A stretch of 10,946 nucleotides of DNA from Bacteroidales bacterium (GTDB lineage: Bacteria > Bacteroidota > Bacteroidia > Bacteroidales > VadinHA17). The notes under the pieces are model-generated. The model did no database searches and had not been told where the DNA came from. It was given only the letters and a program-made list of their open reading frames with translations. The stretch's first letter is position 1; each line of letters opens with the position of its first letter. A program made the position numbers and the translations under genes. Below, piece by piece: positions 1 through 7,948 of the stretch. The DNA is taken from the NCBI GenBank assembly GCA_025455505.1, contig JALOMK010000032.1, positions 1 to 10,946 of the forward strand, in the 5' to 3' direction.

Positions 1-878
1 CAGTTGATTCGCTTCAACATCTTACAGGCGATGATGAGCTCATCCTCCTTGGGAATGAAAACGCAATAAGGAGTAAACTCGCAGAAATGCTGGTGGAGCC
101 TTCGCTCTTTGAGATTGTTCCCACCACGCAGGTAATAGAAATGGGCGATCACCCGGCAAAGGCATTCTCGCAGAAGAAAAACTCGAGCATTGCCGTGGGT
201 TATGGCATGCTTAAAAGCGGAATGCTCGACGGCTTCTGCAGTGCAGGGAACACGGGAGCAATGCTTGTCGGCGCCAGCTATACCGTCAACGTGATTCCTG
301 GTGTTCTGCGTCCGGCTCTTGCAACAATCCTGCCATGCATCGATAACCGCGACTCGGTGATCCTTGACGTTGGACTTAATCCAGACTGCAAGCCTGATGT
401 GCTGCTTCAGTATGGAATCCTGGGAACGATTTATGCAAAATACGTCCTGCGTTCAGAGAACCCCACAGTTGGCCTGCTCAATATCGGAGAGGAAGAGACC
501 AAGGGCACTCCGGCAGTTAAATCTGCATATGAGCTTATGAAGGGGCACCCGGGAATAAACTTCATGGGAAACATTGAAGGAAATGCCCTTTTTTCCGAAT
601 CTATGACTGATGTAATAGTTTGCGACGGCTTTGTGGGCAATGTTGTACTGAAACAGGCTGAAGCGTTCCATAATATTGCTCGCCGCAGGAATTTCAGCGA
701 TCCCTTCTGCGACAGACTTGATTTTGAAAATATAGGAGGGACTCCGATTATCGGGATAAATGCCAACGTTGTAATCGGGCACGGAATATCCAAACGAAAA
801 GCCATAATGAACATGGTTCTCCAGACCAGGGCCTGTGTGCACGCCAACCTGGCCGGGAAGATCAAAGAAGCAATCTGA
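1..878 (+). CDS. plsX: PlsX, phosphate acyltransferase (5' end outside window)
   Basis: PlsX converts acyl-ACP and phosphate to acyl-phosphate, the acyl donor for PlsY in the first step of phospholipid synthesis; it is a cytosolic, membrane-associated enzyme. The reading frame is open from base 3 through the left edge, so the ATG at 87 is internal and the gene is cut by the window. The visible 291 residues include the DELILLGNE strand, the SAGNTGA segment, the IGEEETKGT loop, the [11 protein letters not shown] motif and the [17 protein letters not shown] stretch, all hallmarks of PlsX. Compared with family length, only some 20-30 N-terminal residues are missing. The stop codon is one base from the fabH start, the usual plsX-fabH pairing, which suggests translational coupling. 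Identification is secure from motifs plus neighbour. Confidence 0.96.
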   Translation, partial: VDSLQHLTGDDELILLGNENAIRSKLAEMLVEPSLFEIVPTTQVIEMGDHPAKAFSQKKNSSIAVGYGMLKSGMLDGFCSAGNTGAMLVGASYTVNVIPGVLRPALATILPCIDNRDSVILDVGLNPDCKPDVLLQYGILGTIYAKYVLRSENPTVGLLNIGEEETKGTPAVKSAYELMKGHPGINFMGNIEGNALFSESMTDVIVCDGFVGNVVLKQAEAFHNIARRRNFSDPFCDRLDFENIGGTPIIGINANVVIGHGISKRKAIMNMVLQTRACVHANLAGKIKEAI

Positions 879-879
879 T

Positions 880-1878
880 ATGAAAAAAATACGGGCAGCT
901 ATCACGGGTATCAATGCCTGGGCGCCGGAATACAGGCTTACGAATCACGAACTTTCAAAGATGGTTGATACCTCTGACGAATGGATAATGCAGAGGGTGG
1001 GGATAAAGGAACGAAGGATACTGAAAGGCGAGGGACTCGGTACTTCACACCTTGGTGAGCAGGCTGTAAAAGGCCTCCTTGAAAAGACAGGAACTTCCCC
1101 GGATGAGATAGAGATACTTATCTGCGCAACAGTAACCCCGGATATGCAGTTTCCGGCAACTGCAAATATTATTAGCGAAAAGTGCGGCATTAAAAATGCA
1201 TGGAGCTTCGACCTGGGTGCAGCCTGTTCGGGATTTCTTTTTGCACTTCAGACAGCTACATCCTTTATCGAGTCAGGGCGCTTCAAGAAAATAATTGTTG
1301 TGGGCGCCGATAAAATGTCTTCGATAACAGACTATACCGACCGTACAACATGTCCTCTCTTCGGAGATGCAGCCGGAGCCATTCTGCTTGAGCCCACCAC
1401 CGAAGAGGTCGGCGTAATGGACAGCATCCTCCACACCGACGGATCGGGACAGAAATACCTTCATCTTAAGGCTGGTGGTTCCGCAAAACCGGCATCACAT
1501 GAAACCCTCGAGGCAAAAGAACATTTTATTTACCAGGAAGGACAAAGCGTTTTCAAATTTGCAGTTTCAAGCATGGCCGATGTAGCTGCAGAAATCATGG
1601 AAAGAAACAACCTGAAACCTGAAGACATTTCCTGGCTCGTGCCCCACCAGGCAAACCTCCGGATTATCGATGCCACCGGCAGGAGAATGGGGCTTCCTCC
1701 CGAGAAAGTGATGATTAATATAGAACATTACGGGAACACTACTGCTGCCACTATACCGCTATGTATATGGGAATATGAGAGCAGACTTAAAAAGAACGAT
1801 ATTCTTATTCTTGCAGCTTTCGGAGGTGGTTTTACATGGGGATCAATATATCTGAAGTGGGCTTATAATCCCAAATAA
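880..1878 (+). CDS. fabH: FabH, beta-ketoacyl-ACP synthase III
   Basis: FabH condenses an acyl-CoA primer (usually acetyl-CoA) with malonyl-ACP to start each fatty acid in the type II pathway. The 332-residue protein has the standard length and the complete thiolase-fold catalytic triad: Cys116 in the [11 protein letters not shown] motif, His256 in VPHQANLRI and Asn286 in [10 protein letters not shown]. The N-terminal [17 protein letters not shown] segment is also typical, as is the C-terminal GGGFTWGS. The ATG at 880 is chosen because it begins [10 protein letters not shown], the expected N-terminus, and follows the plsX stop by one base; an ATG at 835 would add 15 unrelated residues overlapping plsX. 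Primer preference (straight versus branched) cannot be read from the sequence by eye. It is probably cotranscribed with plsX and separated from the next gene by 68 bp. Confidence 0.97.
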   Translation: MKKIRAAITGINAWAPEYRLTNHELSKMVDTSDEWIMQRVGIKERRILKGEGLGTSHLGEQAVKGLLEKTGTSPDEIEILICATVTPDMQFPATANIISEKCGIKNAWSFDLGAACSGFLFALQTATSFIESGRFKKIIVVGADKMSSITDYTDRTTCPLFGDAAGAILLEPTTEEVGVMDSILHTDGSGQKYLHLKAGGSAKPASHETLEAKEHFIYQEGQSVFKFAVSSMADVAAEIMERNNLKPEDISWLVPHQANLRIIDATGRRMGLPPEKVMINIEHYGNTTAATIPLCIWEYESRLKKNDILILAAFGGGFTWGSIYLKWAYNPK

Positions 1879-1903
1879 TGCTCCTGGTCTGCAATAGATT
1901 TCA

Positions 1904-1911
1904 TATTTTTG
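1904..1911 (+). promoter_or_regulatory. Possible Bacteroidota -7 promoter box ahead of the bactofilin-atp gene train
   Basis: The gap 1879-1946 contains TATTTTTG, an exact match to the TAnnTTTG -7 element used by the primary sigma factor of Bacteroidota. It would place the transcript start about 30 bases before the ATG at 1947, a sensible leader length. The matching -33 element (TTTG or TTG) is not convincing: the best candidate at a suitable distance is CCTG at 1883-1886. The gap is AT-rich, so a chance match is possible. No rho-independent terminator is visible behind fabH, so read-through from plsX-fabH also remains possible. Confidence 0.35.
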
Positions 1912-1946
1912 AGTTATTAACACTGTTTCTAAACTAATTAACCTGT

Positions 1947-2348
1947 ATGGCAAAGTACAACGAGACAGAAACTGCAGCCGTGAACCTGATAAGCATCGGT
2001 ACCGAAATCACCGGCGACATTAAATCGAACGGCGATATCAGGATAGACGGAAACCTTACCGGGAACCTGAATACAAAAGGGAAGGTTGTAATAGGCCCGA
2101 CCGGCAAGGTGAACGGCGAAATAAATTGCAAGAACTCGGAAGTTTCAGGCAACATTGAAGGCAGGATAAATGTTGGCCAGTTGCTAAGTCTTAAAGCTTC
2201 CTCAAAGATCATAGGCGAAATAGTTACTTCAAAACTTGCAATTGAACCCGGGGCAATGTTCTCGGGAAGTTGCAAAATGAGTGATACCGATACTAATGGA
2301 GGATCAGCCGCATCAAAGGAAAAGGAAGCTGAAAAACCTGCAAAGTAA
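1947..2348 (+). CDS. Bactofilin (polymer-forming cytoskeletal protein)
   Basis: Bactofilins polymerise without nucleotide into filaments at the inner face of the membrane and act in cell shape, wall remodelling and polar organisation. This 133-residue protein has the single bactofilin domain (about residues 14-110), built from short beta-helix turns in which hydrophobic residues alternate with Gly and Asn/Asp: TEITGDIKSNGDIRIDG, then repeated G-x-V/I and G-x-I-x-G patterns such as GKVNGEI, GNIEGRI and IIGEIV. The last ~23 residues are polar and charged (Ser, Lys, Glu, Ala), a disordered tail typical of the family. Members in Bacteroidota commonly sit just ahead of the ATP synthase genes; here its tail codons overlap the atpZ start. 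The specific partner is unknown, and no M23 peptidase gene is adjacent in this window. Confidence 0.93.
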   Translation: MAKYNETETAAVNLISIGTEITGDIKSNGDIRIDGNLTGNLNTKGKVVIGPTGKVNGEINCKNSEVSGNIEGRINVGQLLSLKASSKIIGEIVTSKLAIEPGAMFSGSCKMSDTDTNGGSAASKEKEAEKPAK

Positions 2349-2538
2349 GGGAATTAGAGACTTTGCGAAGTATTCAGGAATGGCTTTTCAGATGATAGGC
2401 ATTATCCTGGCAGCAACCTGGGGAGGAACAAAACTCGATGCGATTCTCAGATTCGAAACTCCTGTATTTACAATCATTCTTTCATTGCTTGGAGTATTCG
2501 CAGCCCTTTATGTCGTTCTGAGGGATTTCATAAAGTGA
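2296..2538 (+). CDS. atpZ: AtpZ/AtpI-family F1Fo accessory protein
   Basis: This small 80-residue membrane protein belongs to the AtpZ/AtpI family encoded ahead of atpB in many bacteria; family members are linked to ATP synthase assembly and, in some species, Mg2+ transport. It has a basic N-terminus (RKRKLKN), then the family-like KYSGMAFQM entry into helix 1 (about residues 26-46), a WGGTKLD turn (Gly43, Gly44, Asp48), and helix 2 (about 56-76) ending in LRDFIK. The ATG at 2296 is preferred; a GTG at 2281 would add five residues. Either start lies inside the bactofilin gene in another frame, a 53-bp overlap with the ATG start. No Shine-Dalgarno is seen, so its expression may depend on translation of the bactofilin gene. 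Its stop overlaps the next start. Confidence 0.85.
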   Translation: MEDQPHQRKRKLKNLQSKGIRDFAKYSGMAFQMIGIILAATWGGTKLDAILRFETPVFTIILSLLGVFAALYVVLRDFIK

Positions 2539-2921
2539 GTTCAATATTTAAATACATCCTGCAGATAATTGCTTTCAGCGCCGCTGTAATTGCTGCCGGT
2601 TATATTATAATTCAAATCACCCCTTCCGGGTTAAGATTTTCCGATTTCTTAATGCTGACAGTGTTTTTTTCAGTTATAACCATGGTGTCTGCCAGTGTTT
2701 TTCTTAAAGGACAGGGACATGAAGCCGCCCGGCAAACCCTTCATACAGTTTTTTCTGTAAGCCTCAAATTCCTTTTGGAACTGTTACTTGTCCTTATTTG
2801 GTTAATTGTTCTTAAAAAAACGGGGACGCCCTTAGTAGTTCTATTTTTTGTCTTATATTTAGCATTCTCATCGTTTTTGGCATTTGTCATGCTGAAAACC
2901 TTGAAAAACAGATCATTATAA
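2535..2921 (+). CDS. Uncharacterised four-helix membrane protein at the AtpI position
   Basis: I do not recognise this 128-residue protein by motif. It is strongly hydrophobic, with four predicted transmembrane helices at about residues 5-26, 36-57, 70-93 and 97-121, short loops and a basic C-terminus (KTLKNRSL). Size, helix number and location between atpZ and atpB match AtpI, the c-ring assembly helper of other bacteria, so an AtpI-like role is the best inference, but I see no diagnostic AtpI residues. The start is a GTG that overlaps the atpZ stop (GTGA, 4 bp), a classical coupling arrangement. A gene of this kind between atpZ and atpB is common in Bacteroidota. The base composition is more AT-rich than that of the flanking catalytic subunit genes. 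Confidence 0.75.
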   Translation: MSSIFKYILQIIAFSAAVIAAGYIIIQITPSGLRFSDFLMLTVFFSVITMVSASVFLKGQGHEAARQTLHTVFSVSLKFLLELLLVLIWLIVLKKTGTPLVVLFFVLYLAFSSFLAFVMLKTLKNRSL

Positions 2922-2934
2922 AACAAATACTGAT

Positions 2935-3999
2935 TTGAAAACTTTTAGATTCGTTGTAGTATCAGTCTTGCTTCTCCTGACGCCCGCAACCTTGCCGGCA
3001 TCGGAACCGGAGCTTGAAGGTCACGGTGAAACCGAGGAACAATTCGACGCCGGCACCTTTATTCTCGATCACATTTCCGATTCCCATGAATGGCATCTTT
3101 ATACAAAGAAGAACGGTGAACATGTCGCGGTTTATCTGCCTGTAATCCTTTACAGCAGGGAAAGGGGATTTGACTTCTTTTCATCGAAGAAACTTGCACA
3201 CGGACACGAATACCTGGGTTACAGGATAGAGGAAGAGGGCGATCTCAAGGGTAAAATTGTATCTGTAAATGAAGCGGGCGAGGCGGATGAGCTGAACCTG
3301 CCTTTTGACTTCTCGATAACAAAGGCCGTAGTTGGAATGCTTGCATCAGCAATAATCGGCCTTGTGCTTTTCATCTCCCTCGCCCGCTCGTATAAAAAGA
3401 CCGGGATAAGCCATCCGAAGGGAATCCAGAGTTTCCTTGAACCTATAATACTTTTTGTCCGGGACGATATTGCCATCCCTAATATCGGTTTGCACAAGTA
3501 TGAAAAGTACATGCCCTACCTGCTTACTGCATTCTTCTTCATACTCATCAATAACCTGATGGGGCTTATCCCCGTTCCCCCCCCCTTCGGAGCAAACGTA
3601 ACGGGTAACATTGCTGTAACACTGGTACTTGCAACCTGCACATTCATTATAACCCAGTTCAGCGGAAACAAGGCATACTGGAAACACATTTTCGCAGCAC
3701 CCGGTGTTCCCTTCTGGCTCCTGCCCATAATGATACCCGTAGAGATAATCGGGATTTTCTCAAAGCCCTTTGCACTTATGATCCGACTATTTGCAAACAT
3801 TACTGCCGGACATATTATAGTTTTAAGCCTTATCTGCCTGATTTTCATTTTCAACTCCCTGGCAGTGGCGCCAATTTCTATGTTTTTTGTTGTATTCATG
3901 GACTTCCTGGAACTGCTTGTAGCTTTTCTTCAGGCCTACATCTTCACATTGCTGTCGGCCCTGTTCATTAGCCTGGCTGTTGCCGAGGAGCATCATTGA
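2935..3999 (+). CDS. atpB: ATP synthase subunit a (AtpB) with signal peptide and extracytoplasmic N-domain
   Basis: Subunit a forms the proton half-channels of Fo against the c-ring. The 354-residue protein starts at TTG; no in-frame ATG occurs before about codon 134, and the TTG start gives a clean signal peptide (KTFR basic end, hydrophobic 6-16, LPA cleavage after Ala22). A His/Glu-rich extracytoplasmic domain of about 100 residues follows (DAGTFILDHISDSHEWHL), as is usual in Bacteroidota. The membrane domain begins near residue 128. It contains GANVTGNIAVT, the essential Arg284 in MIRLFANITAGH (equivalent of E. coli Arg210), His in the AGH position, and LLVAFLQAYIFTLLSALF carrying the Gln equivalent to E. 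coli Gln252. A run of nine C residues (3577-3585) encodes part of its Pro-rich loop and remains in frame. Confidence 0.96.
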   Translation: MKTFRFVVVSVLLLLTPATLPASEPELEGHGETEEQFDAGTFILDHISDSHEWHLYTKKNGEHVAVYLPVILYSRERGFDFFSSKKLAHGHEYLGYRIEEEGDLKGKIVSVNEAGEADELNLPFDFSITKAVVGMLASAIIGLVLFISLARSYKKTGISHPKGIQSFLEPIILFVRDDIAIPNIGLHKYEKYMPYLLTAFFFILINNLMGLIPVPPPFGANVTGNIAVTLVLATCTFIITQFSGNKAYWKHIFAAPGVPFWLLPIMIPVEIIGIFSKPFALMIRLFANITAGHIIVLSLICLIFIFNSLAVAPISMFFVVFMDFLELLVAFLQAYIFTLLSALFISLAVAEEHH

Positions 4000-4010
4000 T
4001 ATATTGTTGA

Positions 4011-4238
<228 letters not shown>

Positions 4239-4253
4239 GAGAACGAAACAGGA

Positions 4254-4276
4254 GCCTGCAACGGTTGGTTGCAGGC
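4254..4276 (+). promoter_or_regulatory. Perfect 9-bp stem-loop in the atpE-atpF gap
   Basis: Bases 4254-4262 (GCCTGCAAC) pair perfectly with 4268-4276 (GTTGCAGGC) around a 5-base loop (GGTTG), starting 15 bases after the atpE stop. The strand after it reads CTTCTTCAATG, which is pyrimidine-rich for only seven bases and lacks a true T-tract, so it is not a canonical terminator. It is the only strong intergenic hairpin seen in the atp train and lies in the longest gap of the train. Likely roles are protecting the 3' end of an atpB-atpE mRNA segment or partly reducing expression of downstream genes, which would fit the excess of subunit c. The pairing is directly visible; the function is inference. 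Confidence 0.6.
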
Positions 4277-4320
4277 CTTCTTCAATGAAAATGACAGATA
4301 CTATATAAAATTCTACACAG

Positions 4321-4836
4321 ATGATTCTACTGGCAAACAGTCTTACATCACCCGGCGTCGGCACGATTTTCTGGTCTGCCCTGATTTTCGGTGTCTTCTT
4401 TCTGCTCCTTGCAAAATTTGCCTGGAAGCCTATCCTTGCTGCCGTCAAGGCCAGGGACGAAATGATCAAGGGATCGCTCGAGTCGGCCGAAAAGGCAAGG
4501 GAAGAAATGCTGAAACTTCAGAGTGACAACGAGGCGATCCTCAAAAAAGCCCGGGAAGAGCGTGAGACAATACTCAGGGAGGCAAGGGAAATACGCGATA
4601 AGCTAATAAGCGAAGCAAAAGGCCAGGCCTCCGACGAGGCATCAAAGCTTATTGAAAAGGCCAGGCTTGCAATTGAAAGCGAAAAAACAAAAGCAATGGC
4701 CGAGATCCGCGACCAGGTGGCAAGCCTTTCGGTTGCTATAGCTTCAAAGCTTATAGGTTCGGAACTCACCAAAAGCGGTGAGCAGGAGAAGCTTATAAAT
4801 TTGTATCTTAACGATATTGATCTGAATAAAAACTAG
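4321..4836 (+). CDS. atpF: ATP synthase subunit b (AtpF)
   Basis: Subunit b dimerises to form the peripheral stalk linking Fo to the delta/alpha head. The 171-residue protein has one N-terminal transmembrane helix (about residues 14-34) ending in the characteristic KFAWKPI, followed by a long, highly charged helix (about 45-145) rich in Glu, Lys, Ala and Arg that should form the right-handed coiled coil. Its C-terminal part, with VASLSVAIASKLIGSEL, is the delta-binding region seen in other b subunits. Only one b gene is present, so the stalk is probably a homodimer. The ATG at 4321 gives the expected short periplasmic N-terminus. It ends 15 bp before atpH. Confidence 0.95.
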   Translation: MILLANSLTSPGVGTIFWSALIFGVFFLLLAKFAWKPILAAVKARDEMIKGSLESAEKAREEMLKLQSDNEAILKKAREERETILREAREIRDKLISEAKGQASDEASKLIEKARLAIESEKTKAMAEIRDQVASLSVAIASKLIGSELTKSGEQEKLINLYLNDIDLNKN

Positions 4837-4851
4837 CAGTTCCCTGAAGAA

Positions 4852-5397
4852 ATGAACGAAAGCATTATTTCAGTAAGGTATTCACGCGCACTCTTCCAGT
4901 CGGCCCTCGAAAAGAAGATACTTGACAAGGTCCTCGATGACATGCACCTTGTGCTCGAGGTGTGCAGAATCCCGGAGGCCACCGAACTGCTGGGGAGCCC
5001 CATAATAGTCCCATCAAGGAAAATCGCTGCCCTCAGGGCCGTGCTGGGAGGCAGGGTGCAGGAGCTTACCCTTGCACTGACAGGACTGCTTGTTGAAAAT
5101 GGAAGGGAGAAGCACCTTCCTGCAGTGGCCAGGAACTTCATACACGAGACTATGAAGCATAAGGGTGTTACAGAATCGCTTCTTACTACGGCAGTCAGGA
5201 CAGACGATAAAATTAAAGGGGAGATAAGCAGGTTTGTATCGGATAAATTCAATACAAAGGTTGAACTTAAGGACAATGTGGATCCTGAGATTATCGGCGG
5301 ATTCATCCTGCGGATCGGCGACAAGTATATTGATGCGAGCATAAGAAGCAAGCTCAGGAAAATAAGCAAGGAGCTCAGGGGCAGTATAAAAAGTTAA
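4852..5397 (+). CDS. atpH: ATP synthase subunit delta (AtpH)
   Basis: Delta (OSCP homologue) caps the F1 head and joins it to the b stalk. The 181-residue protein matches family length. The N-terminal helical domain starts with the usual VRYSRALFQSALEK; the middle contains LLVENGREKHLPAVARNF; the C-terminal b-binding region has DPEIIGGFILRIGDKYIDASI, the most conserved delta signature, then a basic helix (LRKISKEL). It lies between atpF and atpA as in most bacterial atp operons. It is cytoplasmic and peripheral, with no membrane segment. No Shine-Dalgarno is evident ahead of the ATG. Confidence 0.95.
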   Translation: MNESIISVRYSRALFQSALEKKILDKVLDDMHLVLEVCRIPEATELLGSPIIVPSRKIAALRAVLGGRVQELTLALTGLLVENGREKHLPAVARNFIHETMKHKGVTESLLTTAVRTDDKIKGEISRFVSDKFNTKVELKDNVDPEIIGGFILRIGDKYIDASIRSKLRKISKELRGSIKS

Positions 5398-5432
5398 TTA
5401 ATAAAAGTCAAGGAATTTAGAGTAAAACTGAT

Positions 5433-7016
5433 ATGGCAAACATTAAACCGGCAGAAGTTTCCAAGATACTGAAACAGCAACTGGAAGGCATTCAGACAGG
5501 CACAGAGCTCGAAGAAGTCGGCACCGTTCTCCAGGTAGGAGACGGGATAGCACGAATTTACGGGCTGTCGAATGCACAGGCAAATGAACTTATTGAATTT
5601 GAAAATGGCATCGAGGCCATAGTCCTTAACCTTGAGGAAGATAACATCGGCGCTGTACTCCTGGGCCCTTCAGAGGAAATAAGCGAAGGCGACATAGTAA
5701 AACGGACAGGAAAGATAGCTTCGATAAACGTCGGGGAAGGACTTCTCGGCAGGGTAATATCACCCACGGGCCAGCCGCTCGACGGAAAGGGGCCCATAAG
5801 CGGAGAACTCTTTAACATGCCGTTTGAACGCAAGGCCCCCGGTGTAATCTTCCGCCAGCCGGTGAAACAGCCACTCCAGACAGGCATCAAGGCTATTGAC
5901 GCAATGATTCCAATAGGTCGTGGCCAGAGGGAACTCATTATCGGCGACAGGCAGACAGGAAAGACTGCAATAGCGATTGACACTATAATAAACCAGCGCT
6001 CCAATTTTGAGAAGGGCAAACCAGTGTATTGCATCTATGTGGCAATAGGCCAGAAAGGATCAACAGTTGCAAACATAGCTTCAATACTCGAGGAACACGG
6101 AGCAATGCAATACACCGTTATCGTTCTTGCGACAGCCTCAGACCCTGCGGCGGCGCAGTTTTATGCCCCGTTTGCAGGGGCATCAATAGGCGAGTTCTTC
6201 CGCGATACAGGGCGTGATGCGCTTATTATTTATGACGATCTTTCAAAACAGGCTGTATCATACAGGGAGGTATCCCTTCTCCTTCGCCGTCCCCCGGGAC
6301 GTGAAGCATACCCTGGAGATGTTTTCTACCTCCACTCAAGGCTCCTCGAAAGGGCTGCAAAGATCATTGAGTCAGATGAGGTGGCAGCTAAAATGAACGA
6401 CCTCCCTGAATCAATAAGGCACCTTGTAAAAGGTGGAGGATCCCTAACCGCACTTCCTATAATTGAAACCCAGGCCGGCGACGTATCAGCCTACATACCC
6501 ACAAACGTAATTTCAATTACAGACGGACAGATCTTCCTTGAATCAAACCTTTTCAACTCCGGTGTTAGGCCCGCCATCAACGTGGGGATCTCTGTTTCAA
6601 GGGTGGGCGGAAATGCCCAGATCAAGTCAATGAAGAAGATCGCAGGCACCCTTAAAGTCGACCAGGCACAATATCGCGAGCTTGAAGCCTTTTCAAAATT
6701 CGGATCGGATCTCGATGCCACTACCCTTGCAGTTCTGAACAAGGGAGCCAGGAATGTCGAGATACTTAAACAGGGCCAGTATGCCCCGATACCGGTTGAA
6801 AACCAGGTTGCAATAATTTATTGCGGTACCAAAGGACTGCTAAAGGATGTCCCGACAACAAGGATCAGGGAGTTTGAGAAGGAATTTTTAGAGTTCCTTC
6901 AGCACAGGCACAGGGATGTACTCGACAGTATTCGCGACGGGAAAATCGACGATAACATAACATCGGTACTTGAGAAAGTCGCTGCCGAGCTGGTGGCACG
7001 CTATAAGGCACAATAA
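5433..7016 (+). CDS. atpA: ATP synthase subunit alpha (AtpA)
   Basis: Alpha forms the non-catalytic nucleotide sites of the F1 hexamer and supplies the arginine finger to the beta sites. The 527-residue protein has the N-terminal beta-barrel domain ([22 protein letters not shown]), the Walker A loop GDRQTGKT at 172-178 with Lys177, the [25 protein letters not shown] region, and Arg390 in [16 protein letters not shown], equivalent to E. coli Arg376. The C-terminal helical domain ends in ELVARYKAQ. It is slightly longer than the 513-residue E. coli protein. No key residue is missing. It follows atpH by 35 bp and precedes atpG by 29 bp. Confidence 0.98.
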   Translation: MANIKPAEVSKILKQQLEGIQTGTELEEVGTVLQVGDGIARIYGLSNAQANELIEFENGIEAIVLNLEEDNIGAVLLGPSEEISEGDIVKRTGKIASINVGEGLLGRVISPTGQPLDGKGPISGELFNMPFERKAPGVIFRQPVKQPLQTGIKAIDAMIPIGRGQRELIIGDRQTGKTAIAIDTIINQRSNFEKGKPVYCIYVAIGQKGSTVANIASILEEHGAMQYTVIVLATASDPAAAQFYAPFAGASIGEFFRDTGRDALIIYDDLSKQAVSYREVSLLLRRPPGREAYPGDVFYLHSRLLERAAKIIESDEVAAKMNDLPESIRHLVKGGGSLTALPIIETQAGDVSAYIPTNVISITDGQIFLESNLFNSGVRPAINVGISVSRVGGNAQIKSMKKIAGTLKVDQAQYRELEAFSKFGSDLDATTLAVLNKGARNVEILKQGQYAPIPVENQVAIIYCGTKGLLKDVPTTRIREFEKEFLEFLQHRHRDVLDSIRDGKIDDNITSVLEKVAAELVARYKAQ

Positions 7017-7045
7017 CTAGGAAATCCTGCTTAATCAGGCTACAG

Positions 7046-7930
7046 ATGGCGAATTTAAAGGCTATAAGAATAAGGATCTCTTCGGTGAAATCAACAAGGC
7101 AGATAACCTCTGCAATGAAAATGGTTTCAGCGGCAAAACTGCGTAAAGCCCAGGATAAGATTGTCAGGCTGAGGCCCTATGCCACGAAGCTGCATGAGAT
7201 TCTCGTGGGGCTCTCCCAAAGCCTGGCAGATGCCGAGATTGAAAATGTCTACGGTCGCAATGTCTCAAGGGAGAAGGTACTTGTCGTGGTCATTACTTCG
7301 AACAGGGGTCTCTGCGGAGCATTCAACACAAATGTTATCAAGGAAACCAGACGACTCGTTTCCGAGAAATACCAGGAGCAGTACAGAAATGGCAACCTGC
7401 ACCTGCTTGCCATAGGGAGGAAGGGATATGACTTTTTCAGGAAACAGAAGGCAAAGATGCTCCCCGAACAGAATGGCCTTCTGAATGACCTGTCATTTGA
7501 GAACGTTTCGGTTGTTGCCGGGGAGCTTATGAAAAGTTTTGTCGCAGGCGACTACGACTGCGTGGAGCTTGTTTACAACCAGTTCAAGAACGCGGCTGTC
7601 CAGAATCTTACCGTGGAGCAATTTCTTCCAGTAGAAACTGTGCCTGCGGGGAAAATAAAGTCCGTACCTGTTGATTACATCTACGAACCATCAAAGGAGG
7701 AAATCATCCTGGAGCTTATCCCCAAATCACTTAAAATACAATTCTACAAGGCCGTTCTTGATTCTTTTGTGGCGGAGCACGGGGCCAGGATGACAGCCAT
7801 GCACAAGGCTACGGACAATGCCACGGATATAATAAGGGACCTTACTCTTCAGTATAACAAGGCACGGCAGGCATCAATTACTAACCAGATACTGGAAGTG
7901 GTCAGCGGTGCTGAGGCATTGAGAGGATAG
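7046..7930 (+). CDS. atpG: ATP synthase subunit gamma (AtpG)
   Basis: Gamma is the central rotor shaft that drives conformational change in the beta subunits. The 294-residue protein has the conserved N-terminal helix (RIRISSVKSTRQITSAMKMV followed by SAAKLRKAQ), the central Rossmann-like domain beginning VLVVVITSNRGLCGAFN, and the C-terminal helix with EHGARMTAMHKATDNA and YNKARQASITNQILEVVSG, the parts that form the coiled coil inside the hexamer. Length is usual for bacteria and no plant-type redox regulatory insert is seen. The gene is followed not by atpD, as in many bacteria, but by a prenyl synthase gene 18 bp downstream. Confidence 0.97.
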   Translation: MANLKAIRIRISSVKSTRQITSAMKMVSAAKLRKAQDKIVRLRPYATKLHEILVGLSQSLADAEIENVYGRNVSREKVLVVVITSNRGLCGAFNTNVIKETRRLVSEKYQEQYRNGNLHLLAIGRKGYDFFRKQKAKMLPEQNGLLNDLSFENVSVVAGELMKSFVAGDYDCVELVYNQFKNAAVQNLTVEQFLPVETVPAGKIKSVPVDYIYEPSKEEIILELIPKSLKIQFYKAVLDSFVAEHGARMTAMHKATDNATDIIRDLTLQYNKARQASITNQILEVVSGAEALRG

Positions 7931-7948
7931 ATAGGAAGCAAAGAGAAA

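Noticed and set aside
835..879. Upstream ATG for fabH at 835
   Set aside because: It would add 15 residues unlike any FabH N-terminus and overlap pls[11 protein letters not shown] from 880 is the expected start.
4254..4283. Rho-independent terminator after atpE
   Set aside because: The stem is strong but is followed by CTTCTTC, not a T-tract, and essential operon genes continue downstream; kept as a stem-loop only.
4269..4526. Forward open frame overlapping the start of atpF
   Set aside because: Out of frame with a clear subunit b; Cys/Arg-rich composition typical of a shadow frame.
4833..5369. Long minus-strand open frame opposite atpH (178 codons)
   Set aside because: Ser/Leu/Ile-rich antisense shadow of a well-identified delta subunit; no recognisable domain.
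5558..6034. Minus-strand open frame opposite atpA (158 codons)
   Set aside because: Antisense shadow of the conserved Walker A region of alpha; Pro/Ser-rich and unlike any protein I recognise.
7026..7039. Small inverted repeat CCTG...CAGG between atpA and atpG
   Set aside because: Only a 4-bp stem with a 6-base loop; expected by chance.
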